Positions 1 through 5,546 of a stretch of DNA of 5,880 nt are shown here, in pieces. Source of the DNA: Acidobacteriaceae bacterium (GTDB taxonomy: Bacteria; Acidobacteriota; Terriglobia; Terriglobales; Acidobacteriaceae); NCBI GenBank assembly GCA_003154055.1, contig PMCH01000333.1:7493-13372 (forward strand), read 5' to 3'. The translations under genes were made by a program, and so were the position numbers. The notes under the pieces were generated by a model that saw only the letters and a list, made by a program, of their open reading frames with translations, did not search any database and was not told the DNA's origin. The stretch's first letter is position 1; every line of letters starts with the position of its first letter.

Positions 1-1
1 T

Positions 2-25
2 ACCCCGGGTCAACGGGAAACTTAG
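2..25 (+). CDS. Possible C-terminal tail of an upstream gene (partial)
   Basis: The frame starting at base 2 reads T-P-G-Q-R-E-T and then stops at TAG 23-25, one base before the first permease ATG. This spacing is what a translationally coupled operon gene would give, and the missing ABC ATPase or a membrane-fusion protein would be the expected neighbour. Only seven residues are visible, so neither reality nor function can be established. A second frame also stays open until TGA 37-39 and could instead be the tail of an overlapping gene. Confidence 0.3.
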   Translation, partial: TPGQRET

Positions 26-26
26 C

Positions 27-1274
27 ATGCGAATGTTGATCGAAATCGTCCGCCAGTCGCTGGCTACCCTGTGGGCGCACAAGCTTCGCTCGTTTCTGAC
101 CATGTTCGGGATCGCCTGGGGAGTGGGGTCCTTGCTGCTCCTGGTTGGTCTCGGGGAAGGCTTCCGCAGCGGACAGACCCGGCAACTGGCCACCCTCGGG
201 CAGGACATTATGTTCGGCTTCCCGGGCCGCATCCCGGCCGTCGAGGGCAGCACCCAATCCGGCCGAACCTACCATTTCACCTATCAGGACTACCTCGCCA
301 TTCGGAGTGAGGCCCATTCCATCAAGTACATTTCCCCGGTACTCAACCGCGAGGACATTCGCGCGGTCAGCGATTACGGTTCCACCAATGGCCAGATCTT
401 TGGGATCGTCCCCGAGTACAACCAGATTCGCAATGTTCCCGTGGGCACCGGCCGTTGGTTCAACGAAGAAGACAACAATGAAACGCGCCGTGTTGCCGTG
501 GTCGGCTGGGAGCTGCTGAAGAACATATTTCCCGGACGCCCGGCCGTGGGCGCGCCCATCCTGCTCAATGGCGTCCGCTTCGAGATCATCGGCGTCCTCG
601 CCAAAGTCGGGCAGGACGGCAACAACGGCACCAACGCCCGCATTTTTATCCCCATCCAGACCATGCGCAACCTGTTTCCGCTCAAGGAGCAGAACAGCGA
701 AGACGCGATCTCGTTCCTCAACTATCGTCCGTTCGCTCCCGCGCAACACCTCCAGGCCAAGCAGGAGATTCACGAGATCATCGGCCGCCGCCATGGGTTT
801 GATCCCAAGCTGGAAGAGGCTTTCGGAGATTGGGACACGATTGAGAACAACCAGAAGGTCGGCAAGATCTTCGACGCCATGGACTGGTTTCTCGGGGTGG
901 TGGGCGTGGTGACGCTCGGCCTGGGAGCAATCGGCATCATCAACATCATGCTGGTGTCCGTCACCGAACGGACGCGCGAAATCGGGCTGCGCAAGGCGCT
1001 CGGCGCAACCCATCGTGCCATCCTGACCCAGTTCTTCGTGGAAGGCGCATTCCTGACCGCCCTGAGCGGCGGCATCGGGCTTGCCCTGGTCGGCGGATTC
1101 GTCACGCTTCTGGCTGCCTTGCCGGCGCCCGAAGGCTTCGATACGCCGCGAATCGTACCGGCATCGGCGATCGTCGCCATTGTTTCGCTCGCGGTTGCGG
1201 GCATCGCCGCCGGACTTTATCCGGCTCGCCAGGCGGCGCTGTTGCCGCCGGTGGAGGCCTTGCGCCAGGAATAA
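27..1274 (+). CDS. ABC transporter permease, MacB/FtsX type (first of a pair)
   Basis: Membrane subunit of a MacB/LolCDE-type (type VII) ABC transporter, 415 aa. These permeases do not form a classical channel; the family couples cytoplasmic ATP hydrolysis to movements of a periplasmic domain that drive efflux or lipoprotein handling. Visible order: one helix at about residues 21-43 after a short basic N-terminus; an extracytoplasmic MacB_PCD-like domain at about 44-285; then an FtsX domain with helices at about 286-310, 333-363 and 377-398. The hallmark cytoplasmic segment after the second helix is present at 305-327 (INIMLVSVTERTREIGL, then RKALGA), as is the C-terminal PARQAALLPPVEALR. No ATP-binding domain is fused, so a separate ATPase is needed. 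ATG 27 has a weak GGGAA upstream; ATG 33 is an alternative. The second permease begins 17 bases after the stop. Substrate cannot be told from sequence. Confidence 0.93.
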   Translation: MRMLIEIVRQSLATLWAHKLRSFLTMFGIAWGVGSLLLLVGLGEGFRSGQTRQLATLGQDIMFGFPGRIPAVEGSTQSGRTYHFTYQDYLAIRSEAHSIKYISPVLNREDIRAVSDYGSTNGQIFGIVPEYNQIRNVPVGTGRWFNEEDNNETRRVAVVGWELLKNIFPGRPAVGAPILLNGVRFEIIGVLAKVGQDGNNGTNARIFIPIQTMRNLFPLKEQNSEDAISFLNYRPFAPAQHLQAKQEIHEIIGRRHGFDPKLEEAFGDWDTIENNQKVGKIFDAMDWFLGVVGVVTLGLGAIGIINIMLVSVTERTREIGLRKALGATHRAILTQFFVEGAFLTALSGGIGLALVGGFVTLLAALPAPEGFDTPRIVPASAIVAIVSLAVAGIAAGLYPARQAALLPPVEALRQE

Positions 1275-1291
1275 GCGCGCAGGAACCAGCT

Positions 1292-2530
1292 ATGTTTCTC
1301 GAACTCGCCCGTCAGGCCTACAACGCGCTGAAGCACAATCGCCGTCGCAGCATTCTCACCATGCTGGGGATGGCCTGGGGGATCGCGACCGTCGTGTTGC
1401 TACTGGCTTACGGCGCCGGATTCGAGCGCGGGCTGTGGGTCGCCTTCCGCTCATTTGGCACCAACCTGATCTTCATTTTTCCCGGACGCACCTCGTTGCA
1501 GGCGGGCGGCACCAAGGCAGGCGCTGAAGTCAAACTTACGGTCAACGATTTGGACTACCTGCTGGCCGAGGTGCCACTCATCAAGCGGATCTCTCCCGAA
1601 ACCTCCAAGCAGAGCACCGCCGGTTACGGAACGCGCAGCGGCAGTTACAGTGTCAGCGGTGTTTATCCCTACTATGCGCGCATGCGCCGCATGGATGTCG
1701 AATTCGGCACCTTCTTTGCCGACTTGGACGAAAACACCCACAGCCGCGTCGCGGTGCTGGGCTCGGACGTTAAGAAGAAGCTGTTTTCCGGCCAGAACGC
1801 GATCGGAGAAAAGGTGCGCGTGGACGGCGTTTCTTACGAGGTGATCGGTATTCTCAAGCACGCCATCCAGAACGGCGACGAGGACATGAACAGCAAAATC
1901 TATGTCCCATTCAGCGCCATGGGCGACATCAAGAACACCTACTACCTGAATGCCATTGTGATGGAGTACGAAGGCGACCACGTAAAAGTCGCCACCGCCA
2001 TTCGCCAGTCAATGGCCTTTCACCACGAATTCGATCCCAAAGACAAGCGCGCCATCTTCGTGTTCGACGTCATCGCCGACCTGCTCGACCTTCGCATCAT
2101 CACCACCGGCATCAAGATCCTGCTCGGCTTCATCGGCTTGCTCACGCTCGGCATCGGCGGCGTGGGGCTGATGAACATCATGCTGGTCTCGGTAACGCAG
2201 CGCACCCGAGAAATTGGCGTGGAAAAAGCCCTGGGCGCTCGCAGTTGGCACATCCTCGTCCAGTTCCTCGCCGAGGCTCTGGTGATCACCGTGCTTGGCG
2301 GGTTGGCCGGAGTCGTCCTGGCGTACCTGGTTTCATGGACGGTTGGCTCGCTCACCCTCTGGAGCGCTTTCATGGAGAACGCCAGCGAGGGGGACATCCA
2401 CTTGACCATCGATTCCACCACCCTGATCGCTTCCACTGTGATTCTGGGCTTTGTCGGCATCGTGAGCGGTATGCTTCCCGCCATCAAGGCCTCCCGCCTC
2501 GACCCCATCGAAGCCCTGCGCTACGAATAG
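1292..2530 (+). CDS. ABC transporter permease, MacB/FtsX type (second of a pair)
   Basis: Second MacB-like permease, 412 aa, same architecture as its neighbour: helix at about residues 21-43, extracytoplasmic domain at about 44-272, then helices at about 273-299, 321-350 and 376-397. The family segment is at 295-316 (MNIMLVSVTQRTREIGVEKA, then LG), and the end reads PAIKASRLDPIEALRYE, the usual FtsX-family finish. Start ATG 1292 has AGGA at 1281-1284, seven bases upstream. It resembles the first permease in layout and at the N-terminus (R-S-x-L-T-M-x-G-x-A-W-G) but differs widely in the extracytoplasmic domain. The likely inference is an old duplication giving a heterodimer, as in LolC/LolE, rather than a MacB-like homodimer. 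It is the last gene of the cluster: a hairpin follows eight bases after the stop. Confidence 0.93.
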   Translation: MFLELARQAYNALKHNRRRSILTMLGMAWGIATVVLLLAYGAGFERGLWVAFRSFGTNLIFIFPGRTSLQAGGTKAGAEVKLTVNDLDYLLAEVPLIKRISPETSKQSTAGYGTRSGSYSVSGVYPYYARMRRMDVEFGTFFADLDENTHSRVAVLGSDVKKKLFSGQNAIGEKVRVDGVSYEVIGILKHAIQNGDEDMNSKIYVPFSAMGDIKNTYYLNAIVMEYEGDHVKVATAIRQSMAFHHEFDPKDKRAIFVFDVIADLLDLRIITTGIKILLGFIGLLTLGIGGVGLMNIMLVSVTQRTREIGVEKALGARSWHILVQFLAEALVITVLGGLAGVVLAYLVSWTVGSLTLWSAFMENASEGDIHLTIDSTTLIASTVILGFVGIVSGMLPAIKASRLDPIEALRYE

Positions 2531-2537
2531 TTCGTGT

Positions 2538-2563
2538 GGCACGGACAACTCCTGTCCGTGGCC
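2538..2563. repeat. Palindromic hairpin element (REP-like)
   Basis: Perfect 8-bp inverted repeat: CACGGACA at 2540-2547 and TGTCCGTG at 2553-2560, separated by the five-base loop ACTCC. Two further pairs (G2538-C2563, G2539-C2562) extend the stem around a bulged G2561. It starts eight bases after the permease stop. There is no T-run behind it, so it is not a canonical intrinsic terminator, though it could stabilise the 3' end of the ABC transcript. Its arm pattern resembles the palindrome within the methyltransferase gene at 3958-3978, which favours a dispersed repeat family. Confidence 0.65.
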
Positions 2564-2564
2564 T

Positions 2565-2606
2565 TTGCGGTTGCTCTTGATCTTGCTCTTGCCTCTGATC
2601 CTGATT
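2565..2606. repeat. Degenerate hexanucleotide tandem array, YTGNNN x7
   Basis: Seven consecutive hexamers in one register: TTGCGG, TTGCTC, TTGATC, TTGCTC, TTGCCT, CTGATC, CTGATT. All carry TG at positions 2-3; units 2 and 4 are identical. The array begins one base after the hairpin element, so the two may be one composite repeat. On the minus strand the same stretch would read as an alternating basic dipeptide run, which explains a spurious antisense reading frame here. No coding or regulatory role is evident. Confidence 0.55.
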
Positions 2607-2689
2607 TTAGCGTTCAGCGCCAAGCCGCCGGCCCTTGTCCACTGCTCTCGAAGCTCCAACCACCTGCCACCAACCTCCGCCCCGTGTGT

Positions 2690-2695
2690 TATATT
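2690..2695 (+). promoter_or_regulatory. Candidate -10 box for the 143-aa membrane protein
   Basis: TATATT matches the sigma-70 -10 consensus at five of six positions and lies in a short AT-rich patch in an otherwise GC-rich spacer. Transcription would start near 2702, giving a leader of about 20 bases that contains the AGGAGG site. No good -35 hexamer is visible 16-18 bases upstream, so this is a weak call. Confidence 0.35.
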
Positions 2696-2712
2696 TTCAC
2701 CCTGATTTCCAC

Positions 2713-2718
2713 AGGAGG
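2713..2718 (+). promoter_or_regulatory. Strong ribosome binding site AGGAGG
   Basis: AGGAGG lies four bases before ATG 2723. It is the best Shine-Dalgarno match in the window. It fixes the start of the membrane protein at 2723, although the reading frame stays open with an earlier ATG at 2534. Confidence 0.8.
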
Positions 2719-2722
2719 CGGA

Positions 2723-3154
2723 ATGCGCCCAGTCGGGATTACTTTGATCGGGATCTATCAGATCCTGAGCGGTGTGCTGAAAATGCTGTTCGCTTTGTCC
2801 ATCATGCTGTTCGCCGGGCTTGCCGCAAAGCTGGCTTCGATTGCCGCCGAGGGGAATGCCGTGGAGCGCACGTTGCACGGTTTCGGACATTTCATCGGTA
2901 TCGGCATTCTTCTTTTCGGTCTGATCCATGTTGCGGCTGGCGTCGGTCTTCTGAAGATGCAGAATTGGGCTCGCCTTCTGACCTTGCTGCTTTCGGCGAT
3001 CGGACTGGTGCTCCTGCTTCCCACTCTCATCGTCTCGCATGGCTTGCCCCTGATCTTCGGTCTGATCAATTTGGTCAGCGTCTTTTATCTGGCCATGCCG
3101 CCCATCAAGCGACTCTTCCACGCCGAAAGGCCTGCCTTGCGCGCGGCTGCCTAG
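2723..3154 (+). CDS. Four-helix integral membrane protein of unknown function
   Basis: 143 aa, almost entirely hydrophobic, with helices at about residues 5-32, 54-77, 83-103 and 107-126. A short polar stretch (41-53, AAEGNAVERTLHG) lies between the first two, and a basic tail (IKRLFHAERPALRAAA) follows the last. The opening RPVGITLIGIYQILSG resembles small uncharacterised membrane proteins that begin R-P-x-G-x-T, but I do not recognise a family with a known role. No catalytic motif is seen. The start was chosen at ATG 2723 because of the AGGAGG just upstream; the in-frame extension to 2534 would run through the hexamer array and reads as low-complexity, non-membrane sequence. It probably has its own promoter and is not part of the ABC operon. 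The next gene begins 53 bases after the stop. Confidence 0.82.
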   Translation: MRPVGITLIGIYQILSGVLKMLFALSIMLFAGLAAKLASIAAEGNAVERTLHGFGHFIGIGILLFGLIHVAAGVGLLKMQNWARLLTLLLSAIGLVLLLPTLIVSHGLPLIFGLINLVSVFYLAMPPIKRLFHAERPALRAAA

Positions 3155-3195
3155 GTCGTTGGTGGCGCCGGCACCAGTGTCGCCGACGCCAGTTA

Positions 3196-3201
3196 TAGAA
3201 T
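3196..3201 (+). promoter_or_regulatory. Candidate -10 box (TAGAAT) for a leaderless transcript
   Basis: TAGAAT, inside TTATAGAAT, ends six bases before GTG 3208. A transcript initiated at the normal distance would begin at or very near the start codon, which fits the absence of any Shine-Dalgarno sequence before this gene. There is no recognisable -35 hexamer. An overlapping register, TATAGA at 3194-3199, is equally possible. Confidence 0.3.
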
Positions 3202-3207
3202 GGCCTG

Positions 3208-3519
3208 GTGTCCGATTCCGAGAAGCTGGGGAAGGTTCGCGAGCACCTCTGCCTCTACGATCATCCGCTGCTTGCTTTTTCTGCCCAGGAATCCAGCGGC
3301 GTGATCGAGGTCTTGATCGATCTCAAGAACTCGACCGTCCCAGTTCATACCTACCGCTTTCCCATCCATCCCCGCGACCTCGACCAGCCGCAGTTTGCCT
3401 GGAACCTGCAGCGCCAGCTCTACGACGCGCTCCATGACTTCTTCATCGAAATGTTCACGCGTACACCGCAGGACCGCAAGGTTCCCCGCAGTTCAAGCCT
3501 CGGCCCAGAGGAAAGCTAG
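3208..3519 (+). CDS. Small protein of unknown function, upstream of the methyltransferase
   Basis: 103 aa, soluble, no signal peptide or membrane segment. The body (residues 1-87) looks like a compact alpha/beta domain: a charged N-terminal helix (SDSEKLGKVREHLCLYD), strand-like segments (LLAFSA, VIEVLIDL, VHTYRFPIH) and an aromatic-rich helix (FAWNLQRQLYDALHDFFIEM). The last 15 or so residues are polar and probably disordered. I recognise no characterised family and assign no function. Stop TAG 3196-3198 closes the frame upstream, so GTG 3208 is the natural start; CTG 3205 is the only other near-start. There is no ribosome binding site. The methyltransferase starts three bases after the stop, and AGAGG near the end of this gene serves it, so the two are very likely co-transcribed and translationally coupled. 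Confidence 0.75.
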   Translation: MSDSEKLGKVREHLCLYDHPLLAFSAQESSGVIEVLIDLKNSTVPVHTYRFPIHPRDLDQPQFAWNLQRQLYDALHDFFIEMFTRTPQDRKVPRSSSLGPEES

Positions 3520-3522
3520 CGC

Positions 3523-4656
3523 GTGAGTCTCCGGGAAAAAATCGAGCAGGAGATCCGGGGCCGTGGCCCCATGCCATTTTCGCGTTACATGGAAACCTGT
3601 CTTTACGATCCGGCCGAGGGCTACTATTCGCGCAATGCCGAGCAGTTCGGCAAGGCGGGAGATTTCTATACCTCGAGCGACGTCCACGCTGTCTTTGGAC
3701 GACTGCTGGCCCGGCAGTTTGACCAGATGTGGCGAGCGCTGGATCGACCGCCGGAGATCGAGATCCTGGAACTCGGCCCCGGACGAGGCCTCTTTGCCCG
3801 CGACGTCCTGGATTGGTCAAAGAAGAAGTTCCCGGAGTTCTTTGCCACGCTGCACTACACCCTCCAGGAGTCTTCGCCCGCCCTCCGTGCAAAGCTTCAG
3901 GACACCCTGCGGGAGCACATTGTGAACGGCAAGACCGCAGTATGCGAGAGAGTGGAGGGACGGGCGTCTCGCCCGTCTGAGTCCGCCGAGATTGTTCGTG
4001 CGTGTGCCCCAACTGCGCCTCTCCTCGTGTTCGCCAACGAATTCTTCGACGCCCTCCCGGTCGAAATCCTCGGCACCAAGGGCAAACTTCACCTCGCGCT
4101 CGAAAGCAACCCCCTGCATGAAGTCTGGCTCCCACCCGCTGCGGAAGAGCTGGAATTGCTCGACCGCTACGGTGTCCATCCCGAACCAGGAGAACGCATC
4201 GAGGTCTGCCGGGTGGCGCAGGACTGGATGACCCAAATCGCCCAATCGATTTCGAAGGGCTTCCTGCTGATTTTCGACTACGGCTACACCCGCGCCGAGC
4301 AACTCGCCGGCCACCATCGCGGGACCCTGATGGCCTATCGCCATCATTCCTCCACTACCAACCCCTACCAGTCGCCCGGTGAGCAAGACCTCACCGCCCA
4401 CGTCAATTTCACGGCTCTGACGGCCGCTGCCAGTGCCGCCGGGCTGAACGTTCAACCGCTCCGCACGCAATCGCAATTCCTCATGCGGATCGGCGAGGCC
4501 AACCAGTTCGCCGACGCCTTCGAGGATTGCCTCCTGCCCCAGGAGCGCGCCAAGGTTGCTTTGCAGCTCAAGCATCTGGTTACCCCAGCCGGCATGGGAG
4601 AAACTTTCCGCGTGCTGGTTGCCAGTCGCGGTGCGGATTGGCCGATTCTGAACTGA
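3523..4656 (+). CDS. SAM-dependent methyltransferase, MidA/NDUFAF7 family
   Basis: 377 aa, near the usual family length. The family (Methyltransf_28) is a class I methyltransferase; the mitochondrial member NDUFAF7 methylates an arginine of complex I subunit NDUFS2, whereas the bacterial substrate is generally unproven. Markers in order: PMPFSRYMETCLYDPAEGYY (16-35); GDFYTSSDV (46-54); SAM-binding motif I, ELGPGRG (83-89); the conserved ANEFFDALPV (171-180); FDYGY (251-255); GTLMAYRHH (267-275); PGEQDLTAHVNF (285-296); GMGETFRVL (357-365). All key blocks are intact, so the enzyme is probably active. Start GTG 3523 is preceded by GAGG at 3508-3511 within the upstream gene; the next in-frame ATG (residue 17) would cut into the conserved N-terminal block. 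Residues 146-152 are encoded by a perfect palindrome lying in the variable linker between the SAM domain half and ANEFFDALPV. Confidence 0.93.
   Translation: MSLREKIEQEIRGRGPMPFSRYMETCLYDPAEGYYSRNAEQFGKAGDFYTSSDVHAVFGRLLARQFDQMWRALDRPPEIEILELGPGRGLFARDVLDWSKKKFPEFFATLHYTLQESSPALRAKLQDTLREHIVNGKTAVCERVEGRASRPSESAEIVRACAPTAPLLVFANEFFDALPVEILGTKGKLHLALESNPLHEVWLPPAAEELELLDRYGVHPEPGERIEVCRVAQDWMTQIAQSISKGFLLIFDYGYTRAEQLAGHHRGTLMAYRHHSSTTNPYQSPGEQDLTAHVNFTALTAAASAAGLNVQPLRTQSQFLMRIGEANQFADAFEDCLLPQERAKVALQLKHLVTPAGMGETFRVLVASRGADWPILN
3958..3978. repeat. Palindromic repeat embedded in the methyltransferase gene
   Basis: GACGGGCG at 3959-3966 pairs perfectly with CGCCCGTC at 3970-3977 around a three-base loop TCT; G3958-T3978 adds a wobble pair. 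Read in the gene's frame it gives G-R-A-S-R-P-S (residues 146-152) without a stop. Arms and loop resemble the hairpin at 2538-2563. Palindromes of this GACGGGCG type are, to my recollection, dispersed in many copies in some Acidobacteriota and related genomes, which would make this an intragenic copy. Confidence 0.6.
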
Positions 4657-4668
4657 CTCGGTGTGCTC

Positions 4669-4902
4669 ATGAAGAAAACGATTCTCGCTCTGGTGATTGC
4701 GGCCGTCGCGGGCTTGCCTCTTGGCTGGATTGTGGCCATGCTGCTCACCCCTGCTCTATGGCGACTGGAACCCGTTCTCCACATGGAACTTGCCGGACAC
4801 TCCGGGCCGTCGGACTGGGTTTTCATTGTGGTTTGGGCAATCGTGGCGATTGTGCTCTTCCTGGTTCTGCGAGGCCTTTTCAAGACTGGTGCCCGCTCCT
4901 AG
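4669..4902 (+). CDS. Small two-helix membrane protein of unknown function
   Basis: 77 aa. It starts with MKKTILALVIAAVAGLPLGW, so a helix spans about residues 4-27; the second helix is at about 47-70 (WVFIVVWAIVAIVLFLVLRG). They are joined by a loop of about 20 residues (RLEPVLHMELAGHSGPSD), and the protein ends in a short basic tail, FKTGARS. The first segment could alternatively be a signal sequence, but no clear cleavage or lipobox motif is present. Start ATG 4669 lies 12 bases after the methyltransferase stop; in-frame GTG 4663 would add only two residues. The ribosome binding site is weak (GGTG), suggesting translation coupled to the gene upstream. Identity unknown; it is possibly the last gene of the 3208-4902 unit. 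Confidence 0.68.
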   Translation: MKKTILALVIAAVAGLPLGWIVAMLLTPALWRLEPVLHMELAGHSGPSDWVFIVVWAIVAIVLFLVLRGLFKTGARS

Positions 4903-5038
4903 TTGCGCGAACGACTGAAGACGAACGACCAACGACGGATTCTCTCGTCACCAAATGGTCACTACCCCAAAGTGCACAATTTTCGCTGCTATTTAACATC
5001 ATTGAAATATCTTCGAAGTAAACTTGGCTAGAACGGAT
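4903..5038. other. AT-rich intergenic spacer with three AACGAC motifs
   Basis: This gene-free gap of 136 bases has two parts. The first holds three copies of AACGAC (4910-4915, 4924-4929, 4931-4936), the last two seven bases apart. The second is strongly AT-rich: by hand count 20 of the 60 bases at 4981-5040 are G or C, against roughly two thirds in the ABC genes. A promoter for the Nudix gene is expected here. TTGAAA at 5002-5007 is a fair -35 match, but no -10 box sits at a proper distance, so no promoter is called. No terminator hairpin with a T-run was seen for the genes upstream. Confidence 0.45.
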
Positions 5039-5524
5039 ATGGGTGCTCCGCGGACAACCCGACTTGCGCTTCCGCTACAGGTAGCGGCCGTCTGCTACCG
5101 GAGGGTCAACTCGCACGCCGAGTTCCTGCTGGTGAATACGAACGGCGGCAGCAAGTGGACTTTTCCCAAGGGCGCACCTGAGGCTGGTCTCTCGCACAGC
5201 CAGGCCGCCGAACGGGAAGCCATTGAGGAAGCTGGCGCCACGGGCGTCATCGAGCCGCGCCACTTCCACGTTTATATCCACTCCAAGGGTGTGTTCTGGC
5301 AGCCGGGCGGCGTGCAGGAATACGTTGTCAAAGCTTTCTTGATGGACGTGCAGCGGACCCGCCGTCCCGACGAAACCTACCGCAATCCCACCTGGTTCGG
5401 TCCCGAAGAAGCTCGCGTCATCCTAGCCCAGGGCAGGGAAGTGAAGTACGCTCGTGAGCTGCAGACGGTCGTTGACCGGGCGCTGGAGCACATCGGCTCC
5501 TCACGCCTCGCCCTCACCCGCTGA
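5039..5524 (+). CDS. Nudix hydrolase
   Basis: 161 aa from ATG 5039. Nudix enzymes hydrolyse a nucleoside diphosphate linked to another group, or related pyrophosphates, using divalent metal held by the glutamates of the Nudix box. The domain begins at residue 13 (LQVAAVCYRR), and the box runs from G45 to A67: PKGAPEAGLSHSQAA, then EREAIEEAGA. The metal-binding core R59-E60-x-x-E63-E64-x-G66 is intact, but the first glutamate of G-x5-E is leucine (L51). After the box come VYIHSKGVFW, a strand (EYVVKAFLMDV) and ETYRNPTWFGPEEAR, the common W-F/E-A pattern near the C-terminus. The PKG-x-P opening recalls the diphosphoinositol-polyphosphate-hydrolase-like subgroup, but substrate is not inferable. 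TTG 5024 in the same frame is an alternative start, adding five residues; neither start has a good ribosome binding site. A receiver gene follows 22 bases downstream. Confidence 0.9.
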   Translation: MGAPRTTRLALPLQVAAVCYRRVNSHAEFLLVNTNGGSKWTFPKGAPEAGLSHSQAAEREAIEEAGATGVIEPRHFHVYIHSKGVFWQPGGVQEYVVKAFLMDVQRTRRPDETYRNPTWFGPEEARVILAQGREVKYARELQTVVDRALEHIGSSRLALTR

Positions 5525-5535
5525 GACAGAGAAAT

Positions 5536-5540
5536 AGAGG
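5536..5540 (+). promoter_or_regulatory. Ribosome binding site AGAGG for the receiver gene
   Basis: AGAGG lies six bases before ATG 5547, a good distance. It supports that start in the 22-base gap behind the Nudix stop; with no promoter visible in the gap, the two genes may be co-transcribed. Confidence 0.65.
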
Positions 5541-5546
5541 TATCGA

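Noticed and set aside
1451..1981. 176-codon antisense open frame in the second permease
   Set aside because: Rich in V, H, A, D and G as expected for the complement of GC-rich codons; fully within a convincing permease gene.
2538..2570. Rho-independent terminator after the ABC permeases
   Set aside because: The stem is sound, but what follows is GCCTTTGCGG, not a T-run. A role in 3' end stability stays possible, but a terminator call is not supported.
2534..2722. N-terminal extension of the four-helix membrane protein to ATG 2534
   Set aside because: The extension crosses the hairpin and hexamer array, has no ribosome binding site and reads as repeat-derived sequence; AGGAGG before ATG 2723 explains the start.
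2333..3121. 262-codon antisense open frame spanning the second permease end, the spacer and the membrane protein
   Set aside because: It runs through two convincing + strand genes and reads the hexamer array as a basic dipeptide run. It is highly hydrophilic with no domain, typical of a shadow of hydrophobic coding sequence.
3155..3207. GC-rich inverted and direct repeats (GGTGGCGCCGGCACC and neighbours)
   Set aside because: Arms are only about four bases with mismatches inside, as expected by chance in this composition; no terminator tail.
3455..4135. 226-codon antisense open frame across the methyltransferase
   Set aside because: It overlaps a gene whose family motifs are intact along the whole length; its translation is low-complexity and rich in R, G, P and C, and part of it is read from the palindrome.
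3817..4575. 252-codon antisense open frame in the methyltransferase
   Set aside because: Mirror frame of a well-supported gene in GC-rich DNA; no recognisable domain.
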